From the NCBI GenBank assembly GCA_900757795.1, contig CAAEPE010000022.1, forward strand, positions 6,184 through 70,183: DNA of 64,000 bases. The letters run 5' to 3'. Below, piece by piece: positions 8,023 through 17,011 of this stretch. This DNA comes from an uncultured Phascolarctobacterium sp. Lineage in GTDB: Bacteria; Bacillota; Negativicutes; Acidaminococcales; Acidaminococcaceae. Position 1 is the stretch's first letter. Each line of letters starts with the position of its first letter. The translations under genes were made by a program, and so were the position numbers. The notes under the pieces were generated by a model. It saw only the letters and a program-made list of their open reading frames with translations. It ran no database searches and was not told the DNA's origin.

Positions 8023-9858
8023 ATGCTGTTTTTGCAAAAGAATAAGCTATTTATATATAGTTTAATGTTGGTATTTTTGTTTTTGGTAATTTCATATTAT
8101 TTGACATCTGTAGGTATTCGCAATAGCACGCTTTTTTTACAAATGCGGCGCTATATACCTTGTGCATTAACTGTAGCAATAGCAATATCTTTGGTGGAAA
8201 AATCTGGATTAAGCTTAAAAAAATTATTGCTCCCCCATGCTTTAGTTGGCATTTTATGGATAATAGTATATCCGGCTTGCTATTGGTTTGCCTTTCATAA
8301 AACTTCAACATTCATTGATAATCATTATGACCAAGCCTTTGGTGCTTATTTTTTCGCTTTTTCGGTTTGCCTTCGTATCATATTGTTAAAATGGAATGCT
8401 TGGCAGGATAAACCAATTTACAAATATGGTTTTAGTTTTTTACATGCTTTATTTCTTATAATTCCGGTAATACAATTAGGGTATTTTTATATATATTGTT
8501 ATCCAATAACAGAAGCTGCGGCAGTTGCAGTATTGCAAACTAATTTTGGTGAAGCTAAAGAATATCTATTATTAAATTTAGGCTTTATGGGCATTATTGG
8601 TTCAATTATTTTTTGGATAAGCTTATTTATATTGTTAGCCAAAATGAATGATTCGAATAATTTAGTTCTGCCAAAAGTTATTTATTTTGGTAAAAAATGT
8701 ACCGTATTTGCTTTGGTAATCATCATTGCTACTATTGGATATGGTGGAAAAATATTTAAACATACTGGAGTAGTGCAGGCTTATGCATCTGCACAAGAAT
8801 ATTTTGCAGGTACTAATAGATTCAAATATTTCCATGATAATAATTTTGAGCAATTAAAAGTATTTCCGTCAAATCCCGCTTTTTCTGAACCCGCAACAAT
8901 TGTAGTGGTTATAGGTGAATCGGCGTCTGCTTATTATATGAGCGCGTTTAGTGATGTTAAAAAGGATAACACTCCTTGGTTGCGCTCTGTAAAAAAAGAC
9001 AACAGCTTTATTTTATTTCCTCATGTTTATGCAAGTTGGGGGCAAACTGTTCCGGCGCTAGAGAGAGCCTTGACTGAAAAAAATCAATATAATACCAAAG
9101 AGTTTTATCAAAGTTTAACAATAATTGACATTGCTAAAAAAGCAGGCTATGAAACCTATTGGTTTAGTAATCAAGGATATATAGGAGGAGCAGATACTCC
9201 TATTACATTGGTTGCTCAAACAGCGGATCATGCTAAATGGCTTGCTGAAGATAAAGCTTTGAGTAAAAAGTATCAGTATGATGGAGATTTATTAGAGTAT
9301 CTTAAGTACGTAGACCCTAAGAAAAACAATTTTGTTGTGTTGCATTTGATGGGCAGTCATGAGGATTGCATAAATCGCTATCCGCAGGATTTTGCAAAAT
9401 TTAGTAAGTCTAAAGAATTTGATATGGTTAAAAATTATGATGACAGCTTGGCTTATACCGATCATGTTTTGCAGCAGGTTTATGAATATAGTTCTAAAAA
9501 TTTAAATTTACAGGCTATGCTTTATTTTAGTGATCATGGTGGAGATCCTTATCGCAAAAGGCATCCGGATGTTTCTGGCTTTAAGTTTCTCCAAATCCCT
9601 ATGTTTATTTTTGTTTCTCAAGAATATCAAAAGCTATATGGTGATGCTGTACAGATATATAGAAATAATAGAAACAAATATTTTACCAATGATATGATTT
9701 ACGAGGTAATATGTGATTTGTTAAGAGTAAAATCTAATAGATTTGTAGAAGAAAACAGTATTTTAAATAGCAAGTACAAATATACTCCAGAAACTCTAAC
9801 TACTAATCTTGGTAAGACAAAATTGATTGAAGATAAGGAACCGAGAAAAGATGATTGA
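8023..9858 (+). CDS. Phosphoethanolamine transferase-like sulfatase, intact paralogue
   Basis: 611 residues. About five membrane segments fill residues 1-240, then a periplasmic sulfatase/alkaline-phosphatase fold. Visible active-site elements are VVIGES with Glu 299, the GQTV stretch with likely nucleophile Thr 342, LHLMGSHED, and FSDHGGDPYRKR with Asp 504 and His 505, the expected zinc ligands. It closely matches the reverse-strand paralogue at 5206-7064, and the pair probably arose by duplication. The product likely adds phosphoethanolamine to lipid A, Kdo, heptose or another core sugar at the outer face of the inner membrane. AAGGAGA lies upstream of the ATG; the stop overlaps the next gene by eight bases. 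Confidence 0.85.
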   Translation: MLFLQKNKLFIYSLMLVFLFLVISYYLTSVGIRNSTLFLQMRRYIPCALTVAIAISLVEKSGLSLKKLLLPHALVGILWIIVYPACYWFAFHKTSTFIDNHYDQAFGAYFFAFSVCLRIILLKWNAWQDKPIYKYGFSFLHALFLIIPVIQLGYFYIYCYPITEAAAVAVLQTNFGEAKEYLLLNLGFMGIIGSIIFWISLFILLAKMNDSNNLVLPKVIYFGKKCTVFALVIIIATIGYGGKIFKHTGVVQAYASAQEYFAGTNRFKYFHDNNFEQLKVFPSNPAFSEPATIVVVIGESASAYYMSAFSDVKKDNTPWLRSVKKDNSFILFPHVYASWGQTVPALERALTEKNQYNTKEFYQSLTIIDIAKKAGYETYWFSNQGYIGGADTPITLVAQTADHAKWLAEDKALSKKYQYDGDLLEYLKYVDPKKNNFVVLHLMGSHEDCINRYPQDFAKFSKSKEFDMVKNYDDSLAYTDHVLQQVYEYSSKNLNLQAMLYFSDHGGDPYRKRHPDVSGFKFLQIPMFIFVSQEYQKLYGDAVQIYRNNRNKYFTNDMIYEVICDLLRVKSNRFVEENSILNSKYKYTPETLTTNLGKTKLIEDKEPRKDD

Positions 9859-10786
9859 CAATATTGATATTATTTTAGCTTCTGATGACAACTATGCGCA
9901 GCATGTTGCTGTGGTAGCTGCTTCGATTTTAAGCAATACAAAAGAAAAAGTACATATTCATGTTTTAAGTGATGGTATATCGTTAGATAAATTATCTTTG
10001 ATTGAGCAAACAGTAAATAGTTTGAGCGGAAAAATAAGTTATTATGACTTATCAGCCTATCAATGCTTTAATGATTTGTTTACAAGCGGACATATCAGTA
10101 AAGCAGCTTATTTTAGATTAGATGTTGCTAATATCTTGCCAAAAACTATTAATAAGGTTATATATCTTGATGTGGATTTACTTGTATTAAAAGATATAGC
10201 AGAACTTTGGCAATTTGATTTAAAAGGAAAACCATTGGCTGCTGTGCCGGATTACGGAATTATGGCATCAAAAAGACTGATGCAGCAAAAGAAAAAAGTA
10301 ATTGGCTTGCCATTGAATAACTTTTATTTTAATTCCGGCGTGGTTATTATGGATTTACAACAATGGCGCAAATATAACTATGCGGAACAAGTCATTAAGT
10401 TGGCAGCAGAGGGAAATTTTCCGCACCATGACCAAGATGCTTTGAATAAAGTGTTTATGGAAAAATGGGTACTTTTGCCTTTGAAGTGGAATGTTATACC
10501 TCCGGTTTTTAATTTATTTCCCAAGATTCTTATGAGAAATGATTTAAGAGTAAATGCTGTAAATGCTCGTAAACACAAAGCAATTTTACATTTTGCTGGA
10601 AGATATAAACCGTGGGAGTTTGCATTAAAAAAAGATTTTAATGATCAATATTATTATTATTTAGAAAAAACTGCTTTTGCAAATGCAAAAATGCCACAGC
10701 CTGGAAAAAATATGAAGGGGAAGTCATTGGCAAGGCAGCTTATAAGATTACATGTTGCGGATTATATGGAGAAACTATTTAGTTAA
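9851..10786 (+). CDS. GT8 glycosyltransferase, copy 3
   Basis: 311 residues from the ATG at 9851. The longer frame upstream lies inside the previous gene. IDIILASDDNYAQHV opens the donor-binding domain, AYFRLDVANILP follows, the metal motif YLDVDLLVL includes D107 and D109, then FNSGVVIMDL, HHDQDALN and a C-terminal HFAGRYKPW. It is more distant from copies 1 and 2 than they are from each other, and nearer to the general glucosyl/galactosyltransferase group. The eight-base overlap with the phosphoethanolamine transferase gene suggests coupled translation within one operon. Confidence 0.85.
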   Translation: MIDNIDIILASDDNYAQHVAVVAASILSNTKEKVHIHVLSDGISLDKLSLIEQTVNSLSGKISYYDLSAYQCFNDLFTSGHISKAAYFRLDVANILPKTINKVIYLDVDLLVLKDIAELWQFDLKGKPLAAVPDYGIMASKRLMQQKKKVIGLPLNNFYFNSGVVIMDLQQWRKYNYAEQVIKLAAEGNFPHHDQDALNKVFMEKWVLLPLKWNVIPPVFNLFPKILMRNDLRVNAVNARKHKAILHFAGRYKPWEFALKKDFNDQYYYYLEKTAFANAKMPQPGKNMKGKSLARQLIRLHVADYMEKLFS

Positions 10787-10802
10787 ATGGGAGTGAAAGA
10801 GT

Positions 10803-12002
10803 GTGTTAGAATATAATTTCCGTGTAAAAAAAATAATGGCTGTCTGCATAGCTGTTGCATTATGCTTTCAGCGATTATCAATGGCTATGGGAAGTATCTT
10901 TTGGGGTATAGCTATAGCGTGCTTTTTGTTTTTATTGTATAAGTCTTATAAGGTTGGTGATTTATGCGCAAGAGTGTATATATTTAGCAATTATTACAAA
11001 GTAATTGCTCTGTTGCTTTTATGCTTTATTCCTTGCGTTGTTTTTTCTGTTGATATTAAAACTTCATTTAAAGCTTTTGCGGAAATGTGGATATATAGAC
11101 TGATGCCATTTTTTATGGTTACGCTTTTTATTCACGATAAAAAGTGGTTAAAAAATATTGTTGTGGCTCTTATCATAGTTACTTGTATTGATTGCTTAGT
11201 GGCAGCCTATCAAGTTTATGGTATGCACGCATGGCGTGGTTGGGGATTTGGTGGGCATACTTTGAATTTGGCTTCTTTGCTTGCTGTTGTGACACCCATG
11301 TGTGCTGTTGTAGTTTTTGATGATTTTTTTTCGGAAAAACTAAAAAATATTTGTAAGGTAGCTTTAATATGTTGCGTCATAGGATTGATAGCCGGGAAAA
11401 GTCGCGGTGCTTGGTTGACATTAGCAATAACGCTTCCCTTGGTTTCTTGTTATTATATTGTTCAGAGCAAAAAGGCTTTGGCAATTTGTTTAATTATAGT
11501 TTTGGCTATAGGAGCAGGTTTTGCTTCTTCAAAACAGTATAAAAAAAGATTGTTGTCAATTGGTAATACTACAACAGATGTATCTAATGCTGATAGAATT
11601 CGTGTTTGGCAATCATGTTTTAAAATGATTGCTGACTATCCTATTACTGGTGTTGGGTTAGGGAATTTTAAAAAAGTTTATAATAAGGGACACTATCGTT
11701 TGAAAACAACTGTACAGGATTTGCCGCACTCCCATAATAACTATTTACAACTATGGAGTGAAGGGGGCACAATAGGTTTTTTGGGTTTTATGACAATGTC
11801 ATTGTTCATTTTATTTAGCAATTTGAGAATGTGGTGGAAAACTAAAATTCCTTATTGTCTGATGATATGGGGAGCTTGGTTAGGGTTTATGATTTTTGGT
11901 ATGTTTGATTTAATTATAGACCATTCTGCTATAACCAAGACATGGTGGTTTTTGTTAGGTACGTTATTAGTTTATATTAATGATAAAAAATTAAAGAATT
12001 GA
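10803..12002 (+). CDS. O-antigen ligase family protein (WaaL/Wzy-C type)
   Basis: 399 residues with about ten membrane segments. The GTG start at 10803 follows GGGAG. The large periplasmic loop holds SRGAWLTL, DRIRVWQSCFKMIADYP, GVGLGNFKKVY and the signature SHNNYLQLWSEGGTIGFLGF, where the histidine and arginines are typical of the Wzy_C/ligase family. Such proteins either join O-polysaccharide to lipid A-core or polymerise repeat units in the periplasm. With an LPS-core-like gene set around it, ligase is the better guess. A decayed second copy lies at 13094-13708. Confidence 0.8.
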   Translation: MLEYNFRVKKIMAVCIAVALCFQRLSMAMGSIFWGIAIACFLFLLYKSYKVGDLCARVYIFSNYYKVIALLLLCFIPCVVFSVDIKTSFKAFAEMWIYRLMPFFMVTLFIHDKKWLKNIVVALIIVTCIDCLVAAYQVYGMHAWRGWGFGGHTLNLASLLAVVTPMCAVVVFDDFFSEKLKNICKVALICCVIGLIAGKSRGAWLTLAITLPLVSCYYIVQSKKALAICLIIVLAIGAGFASSKQYKKRLLSIGNTTTDVSNADRIRVWQSCFKMIADYPITGVGLGNFKKVYNKGHYRLKTTVQDLPHSHNNYLQLWSEGGTIGFLGFMTMSLFILFSNLRMWWKTKIPYCLMIWGAWLGFMIFGMFDLIIDHSAITKTWWFLLGTLLVYINDKKLKN

Positions 12003-12011
12003 GTGAGATAT

Positions 12012-13128
12012 ATGGCTGAAAAGATTAGGGTTAGTAATATAGAATTATTGCGAATTGTGGCTATGTTTTTGGTAGTAATATCACACTTTTATGTTCATGG
12101 TAGATGGCCAATTGTAAATGAATTGTCAATAAATAATATTATTATTTATTGCTTTGATGTTGGCGAAATAGGTGTTACGGCTTTTGTGCTAATTTCTGGA
12201 TATTTCCTTGTAAACCAGTCTTTTGATTTAGTTAAATTATTTAAGTTAGTATTTCAAATGTGGTTTTATGGAGTGGCTTTGTTAGTTTTTGCTTACGCTT
12301 TTGGAACAAGGGAAATAGTAGGAAAACTTTTTTGGGGTTCCATAATACCTTTTTATTCTTTGAATTGGTTTGCCAAAGCATATTTATTACTTTACTTATT
12401 ATTTCCTGTTTTAAATATTTTTCTGAAAAAATATACCAAAGAGAAACTTTTAAAGGGAATAATTGGTTTTAGTGTACTTTGGAATATTTTGCCAGCTTTT
12501 TCATTATATGAACATGGAAACCAAAGAATTACAGTACTGTTTATTTATTGTATAGGAGCGTATTTTGCCATATATGGATGTCAATACTTAAATAATGCAA
12601 AAAATGCGGTAGCTTTGAGTTTAGCCTCATATACTGTTATTGTATTTTCTGTTACTATAATTTGGCAATTAAGTTTAAACAATTCTTATTGGGGGGGGTA
12701 AACAGGCAAGCTGTTTGGCATTAAACTCTATATTTGTTTTGTTATGTGGCATTGGTCTATTTTATACTTTTAAAAATATACAAATAGAGAGTCAATGGAT
12801 TAACCATTTAGCAAAGACTATGTTTGGTGTGTATTTAATACATGATAATCCATTAATTTCTAATTGGTTGTGGAATGAAGTTATAAATGTAAGTAGATTT
12901 TATGATTCTAATTTTTTGGTAATTATTAGCGTTTTGTGTTGCTTGATAGTTATGTGTGTTTGCGCTGCTATTGATTATTTACGGATAAAGTTTATAGAAA
13001 AGCCGTTGTTTATTATGCTTACTCCTATACTTGATGTGCAGCAAGTGAGATTAGCTAATAATATAAGGTGGTTTATTAGGAAGACTAAATATAGCTTTTT
13101 TTGCTGGCTGCGTGGCTTTAATATATAA
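12012..13128 (+). CDS. Acyltransferase family 3 (O-acetyltransferase), split at an 8-G tract (phase-variable, currently out of frame)
   Basis: The first frame starts at ATG 12012 (a GTG at 12003 is an alternative) with RVSNIELLRIVAMFLVV and the catalytic-type histidine in ISHFYVHG, then several membrane helices; it ends W-G-G-stop at 12701. The second frame continues with SIFVLLCGIGLFYTF, HLAKTMFGVYLIHDNP and a last helix with FIEKPL, the usual C-terminus of OafA/WecH-type acyltransferases. They meet at eight G (12691-12698). Seven or ten G joins them into a protein of about 371 residues, normal for the family. When on, it would O-acetylate a surface sugar. The stop at 13128 lies inside the start of the ligase pseudogene. 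Confidence 0.8.
12691..12698 (+). repeat. Poly-G tract (8 G), candidate phase-variation switch
   Basis: Eight G at the break between the two frames of the acyltransferase gene. 7 or 10 G restores the frame. The required shift (-1 or +2) differs from the other two split genes (+1 or -2), which argues against one uniform base-calling bias. Confidence 0.8.
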
Positions 13129-13708
13129 TTCTATTCGCGGGACATGGTTGGCTTTGTTACATGTAATAATGTTTGTTTTGCTGTATTACATTTCTCGTAA
13201 AAGTTATATTGCTATACTGTGATTAGCAATTATTTCTTGTGCTGGTGTAGGCTTAACAAATAATACTAAATTTATGAAACGAGTACAGAGTATTACTAGT
13301 ACTAAGTATCAATCAAATACGGAACGTATTTTGATATGGCAAAGTACTTATCATATGTTTCAGGATCATCCGGTTTTAGGTGTAGGATTGGGTCAATATA
13401 AGGATAGTTATCAGAAAACATATATTTCCTTAGGTCACGCACATAACAATTTTATGCAAATGCTAGCAGAAAATAGTTTTGTTGGCTTCCTTGGTTTTAC
13501 ATTGATGATAAGTTACTTTATTTGTCATTCCTTGAGACGGTTTTGGCAAACTAAAAGTCCATATGCTTTTATGATTTCTATGTATACCTTAGCTTTGGTT
13601 TTACAGGGGTTAACAGAATATAATTTTGGTAATTCGGCCGTTATGAAAGCCTTTTGACTTGTTTTGGGATGCTTGCTTGTGTTAGATTATAACTATAAAA
13701 AAGAGTAA
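13094..13708 (+). pseudogene. Decayed second O-antigen ligase (C-terminal half only)
   Basis: One frame from about 13094 reads like the second half of the intact ligase upstream: SIRGTWLALLHVIM, then ERILIWQSTYHMFQDHP, GVGLGQYKDSY and HAHNNFMQMLAENSFVGFLGF. The N-terminal membrane half is missing. Two in-frame TGA codons interrupt it, one near 13220 and one at 13655-13657. At the second, the intact paralogue has tryptophan, so TGG to TGA is likely. The frame ends at 13708. The junction with the acyltransferase gene suggests a deletion fused the two genes. The segment 13274-13657 is open but has no good ribosome site. Confidence 0.75.
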
Positions 13709-13878
13709 CTGTGTATGAGTTAATGGAAATGAATTTTCTTGATCTCAAAAAGACCGTTAATTTAAATTTTTTAGACATAAAGAATTTAACAATTGTGACA
13801 GTCTTTTACTATAAATTATTATAATTGAAATTGTTACATAATTATAAGACTGGTTAAGTTTACATAATGTGCTGATCG

Positions 13879-14065
13879 AAAGTTACAATGTCGAATCGTT
13901 TGAAATACGTTTGAAGTATTAAGTTAGACGATGAAAAGAACCCATAATAAGGGGAAAGTTACAGTATCGAATCGTTTGAAATACGTTTGAAGTATTAAGT
14001 TAGATGATGAAAAGAACCCATAATAAGGGGAAAGTTACAATGTCGAATCGTTTGAAATACGTTTG
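13879..14065 (+). repeat. 76-bp tandem direct repeat, about 2.5 copies
   Basis: Copies begin at 13879, 13955 and 14031, exactly 76 bases apart, with only a few substitutions; the last copy stops at GTTTG, 14065, and its edge forms part of the ribosome site of the next gene. Each unit includes TCGAATCGTTTGAAATACG. Micro-frames inside the units encode MSNRLKYV-like peptides. The 170 bases before the array hold AT-rich sequence and no gene. The array lies in the 5' leader of the AlbA_2-type gene, so it may be a binding array or a recombination-prone switch. Confidence 0.85.
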
Positions 14066-14090
14066 GAGGAGTGTTTATGCAAAACAATAG
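14040..14090 (+). CDS. Possible upstream micro-ORF overlapping the AlbA_2 gene start
   Basis: ATG at 14040 has AAGGGG at 14025-14030, a good ribosome site, and reads 16 codons (beginning MSNRLKYV) to TAG at 14088-14090, overlapping the start of the next gene in another frame. It arises from the third repeat copy. Translation could tune the downstream gene, but nothing else supports it. Confidence 0.25.
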   Translation: MSNRLKYVWRSVYAKQ

Positions 14091-15603
14091 ACAGAAAGTA
14101 TTTGAGCTATTAAGAAAAATCAATCAAAATCATGAGAGTTATGATTTTGAAGTTAAAGAAGCGCTTCATAATTTGCCTAAAAATACATGGGAAACATATT
14201 CTGCATTTGCTAATACTTCTGGAGGAATTCTTTTATTTGGTATAAAAGAAAATAAAGTAACAAAAGAGTTTATAATAGAAGGTGTTAATGATCCTGATAA
14301 GTTAATAAAAGATTTTGTTACTACTGCTCAAAATAGGAATAAAGTATCTATTAATCTTGTGCAAAATGAAGACATAGAGATATTTGATTTAAATGAAAAG
14401 CAAGTAGTAGTAATATATATAAGAGAAGCTTCTATTCGCCAGAAACCGGTATATATAAATGGTATAGATAGTTATCAACACGTTTATATTAGAAAGTATG
14501 AAGGTGATTGTCGTGCAACACAGGAGGAATATCGTAGATTTGTTCGTAATACGCAGGATAATGTTGACGAAGAACTTTTGAATTATTTTACTGTTGATGA
14601 TTTAGATAATGAAAGCATTTTACTTTTTAAAAATATAGTTGATTCTAGAAATAAGAAGAAAAATTATTTAGGAATGGATAATGTTAGTTTTTTGAAGGAG
14701 ATGGGAATTTTTCAGATAGATAGAAATGATAAAAGAAAATTAAAATTAACTTTAGCTGGATTATTGTTTTTGGGAAAATTTGATGCTATAAGGCAGCGAT
14801 TACCTCATTTTCATTTAGAATATCTAAATAAAAAATGTGCAGCAAATATAAGGTGGAAAGACAGAGTATCGACAGGTGATTTGGAATACGAAAATTTGAA
14901 TTTATTCAAATTTTATTTTATAGTTTTAGAAAAATTAAAATTAACAATAGAGGATCCTTTTGAGTTAGAAGATGGATGTGTTAGAAAAACAACTAATGAA
15001 TTAGAAGTTGCTCTAAGAGAGGCTTTAGCTAATACGCTCATTCATGCTGATTATTTAGATGCAGAAACTAATATTACGATAGAAGTACATTATTTGTACT
15101 ATAGTTTTTTGAATCCTGGAACAATGAGGGTATCTAAAGAACAGTTTTTTTCTGGAGGGAAATCAAGTCCGAGAAATAATATTTTAATATCTTATTTTAG
15201 GAGGATGGGTGCTTCAGAGAGAGCTGGTTCTGGTGGAAAAGAAATATCTGATGTTGTTTTAAAAAATAGTTTTAGATATCCTGAGTTGAAAACAGATATA
15301 GATAAAACATATTTAAAAATTTGGTGTGCCTCCTTGGAAAATTCTTATTCTGAATATGATTCTTGCACTCGAGACATATTGTTGTATATTCAAAAAAATA
15401 AAATTGTTAAATTTAGCGATATAAGAGATCATGTTGGAAACGTATCAGATTATCAGATTAGAAAATCTTTGGCATTGATAATAAATAAGGATCTTGTATA
15501 TGTTGAAGGAGTAGGAAAAGCTACTAAATATTATTGGAAGATGACTACTTTGGAAAAAGTAGCAACAGCGCAGTTTTTGAGTAATATATTACTCAAAAAC
15601 TAG
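14077..15603 (+). CDS. AlbA_2 (Schlafen-type) domain protein with C-terminal ATP-binding region
   Basis: 508 residues from ATG 14077, with GGAGG at 14065-14069; the GTG at 14071 is too close to that site. The N-terminus (residues ~20-130) has FEVKEALHNLPKN and AFANTSGGILLFGIKEN, the AlbA_2/Schlafen-like domain. The middle holds EALANTLIHADYLD, NPGTMRV and GASERAGSGG, a GHKL-like ATPase region seen in the usual two-domain 'ATP-binding' relatives. The C-terminus looks like a winged helix (SDIRDHVGNVSDYQIRKSLA). Members are thought to be transcriptional regulators or parts of mobile/defence islands; the target here is unknown. It is AT-rich and stands alone behind a tandem repeat array. Confidence 0.75.
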   Translation: MQNNRQKVFELLRKINQNHESYDFEVKEALHNLPKNTWETYSAFANTSGGILLFGIKENKVTKEFIIEGVNDPDKLIKDFVTTAQNRNKVSINLVQNEDIEIFDLNEKQVVVIYIREASIRQKPVYINGIDSYQHVYIRKYEGDCRATQEEYRRFVRNTQDNVDEELLNYFTVDDLDNESILLFKNIVDSRNKKKNYLGMDNVSFLKEMGIFQIDRNDKRKLKLTLAGLLFLGKFDAIRQRLPHFHLEYLNKKCAANIRWKDRVSTGDLEYENLNLFKFYFIVLEKLKLTIEDPFELEDGCVRKTTNELEVALREALANTLIHADYLDAETNITIEVHYLYYSFLNPGTMRVSKEQFFSGGKSSPRNNILISYFRRMGASERAGSGGKEISDVVLKNSFRYPELKTDIDKTYLKIWCASLENSYSEYDSCTRDILLYIQKNKIVKFSDIRDHVGNVSDYQIRKSLALIINKDLVYVEGVGKATKYYWKMTTLEKVATAQFLSNILLKN

Positions 15604-15611
15604 GAATTAAT

Positions 15612-15680
15612 ATGCAAATTTATGCTATAACTCTTCTCGTTACTGGCGGCGCTGGTTTTATCGGTTCTAAATTGTTTTAA
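15612..15680 (+). pseudogene. Fragment of an NAD-dependent epimerase/dehydratase N-terminus
   Basis: A 22-codon frame contains LLVTGGAGFIGSKLF, the Rossmann glycine motif of sugar-nucleotide epimerases, and then a stop. The rest of the gene is absent. The intact epimerase at 15905 has the matching motif (VLVTGAAGFIGSNL), so this is a leftover of a related gene replaced or deleted here. Confidence 0.6.
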
Positions 15681-15904
15681 CTTGTTTTTGTCATGAAATG
15701 ACTAGAGTTGTCAGGGTTTTACGCGACTTTTATTAATTAAAAATAATTTATCAACATGGCAAGGAATTTAAACCTACTCCACCAGGATTTAATCATTATA
15801 TTGTGGGATTAAAAGTGAACAATCAACTTTTTGATAAATGCTTGAAACGGTTGGAAACGATTGAATTGATACAATAAATATTTTACAAAAGTGGGTAACT
15901 TATT
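15681..15904 (+). other. Decayed intergenic stretch
   Basis: No intact gene. One frame near 15750-15878 reads FKPTPPGFNHYIVGLKVNN and then LKRLETIELIQ before a stop at 15876-15878, which looks like a coding remnant that I cannot place. A weak GTGGG ribosome site precedes the epimerase gene. Confidence 0.35.
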
Positions 15905-16996
15905 ATGAGAGAAGCAAATATAAATCTTAATAACAAAACTGTTTTGGTAACCGGTGCTGCAGGCTTTATTGGCAGTAATTTAGTTTTGGAGTTGTTGCGT
16001 TGCGTAAAGTCTGTGCGCATTATAGGCTTGGATAATCTTAATGATTATTATGATGTACGCTTAAAGGAATATCGTTTGCAGGAAATTGATAAGGAAGCAA
16101 AAATTCATCGTGATAGCTCGTGGCATTTTATTAAAGGGAACCTTGCTGATAAGGCGTTGATAGAGAAGCTTTTTACAACCTATAAGCCTCAGATTGTAGT
16201 TAATTTGGCTGCTCAGGCCGGCGTGCGCTATTCTATTACTAATCCGGATGCCTATATTGAAGCTAACATTATTGGCTTTTATAATATTTTGGAAGCTTGT
16301 CGTCATTCTTACGATAATGGTCAAGAAGGCGTACTGCATTTAGTTTATGCTTCCAGCTCTTCTGTTTATGGAAGCAATAAAAAAGTGCCTTATTCTACTG
16401 ATGATAAAGTGGATAATCCTGTTTCTCTTTATGCCGCAACTAAAAAATCCAATGAGCTTTTAGCTCATGCTTATGCAAAGCTTTATAATATTCCGTCTAC
16501 GGGCTTGCGCTTTTTTACTGTTTATGGACCGGCGGGTCGCCCAGATATGGCTTATTTTGGCTTTACGGATAAGCTGCGCGCTGGCAAAACTATAGAAATT
16601 TTTAATTATGGTAATTGTAAGCGTGATTTTACTTATGTTGATGATATTGTCGAGGGCGTGAAGCGTGTTATGCAATGTGCTCCCGAAAAAAAGACCGGCG
16701 AAGACGGACTGCCGCTTCCTCCTTATACTGTATATAATATTGGTAATAATAGTCCGGAAAATTTATTGGAGTTTGTGGATATACTGCAGCAAGAGCTAAT
16801 CAAGGCTGGCGTTTTGGCAGCTGATTATGATTTTGCGGCTCATACAAAGCTTGTGCCTATGCAGCCGGGAGATGTTCCGGTTACTTACGCCGATACGGCG
16901 CCATTGGAGAGGGATTTTGGTTTTAAGCCTAACACCTCTTTGCGAACCGGCTTGCGTAAATTTGCAGAATGGTATAAAAAGTTTTATCAATGTTGA
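15905..16996 (+). CDS. UDP-glucuronate 4-epimerase (NAD-dependent SDR)
   Basis: 363 residues. KTVLVTGAAGFIGSNL gives the NAD-binding glycine motif, LDNLNDYYDVRLKE is characteristic of UDP-glucuronate epimerases, then NLAAQAGVRYSI, SSSSVYG and the catalytic YAATKKSNE (Tyr and Lys). It would interconvert UDP-glucuronate and UDP-galacturonate in the cytoplasm. The next gene makes UDP-glucuronate, so the pair forms a short UDP-uronic-acid pathway feeding the surface glycan. Base composition is higher in G+C than the island upstream. Ribosome site weak. Confidence 0.85.
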   Translation: MREANINLNNKTVLVTGAAGFIGSNLVLELLRCVKSVRIIGLDNLNDYYDVRLKEYRLQEIDKEAKIHRDSSWHFIKGNLADKALIEKLFTTYKPQIVVNLAAQAGVRYSITNPDAYIEANIIGFYNILEACRHSYDNGQEGVLHLVYASSSSVYGSNKKVPYSTDDKVDNPVSLYAATKKSNELLAHAYAKLYNIPSTGLRFFTVYGPAGRPDMAYFGFTDKLRAGKTIEIFNYGNCKRDFTYVDDIVEGVKRVMQCAPEKKTGEDGLPLPPYTVYNIGNNSPENLLEFVDILQQELIKAGVLAADYDFAAHTKLVPMQPGDVPVTYADTAPLERDFGFKPNTSLRTGLRKFAEWYKKFYQC

Positions 16997-17011
16997 AAGG
17001 GATGTAAGATA

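Noticed and set aside
8230..8236. Run of five C in the intact phosphoethanolamine transferase gene
   Set aside because: Too short to be a convincing slippage site and the frame is intact.
13274..13657. Separate small ligase-like gene
   Set aside because: It has an ATG but no ribosome site, lacks all N-terminal helices, and the same frame continues on both sides beyond TGA codons. Better described as part of a pseudogene.
13879..14065. Integration site of a mobile element (attachment repeats)
   Set aside because: The copies are head-to-tail tandem repeats with no integrase or tRNA gene nearby.
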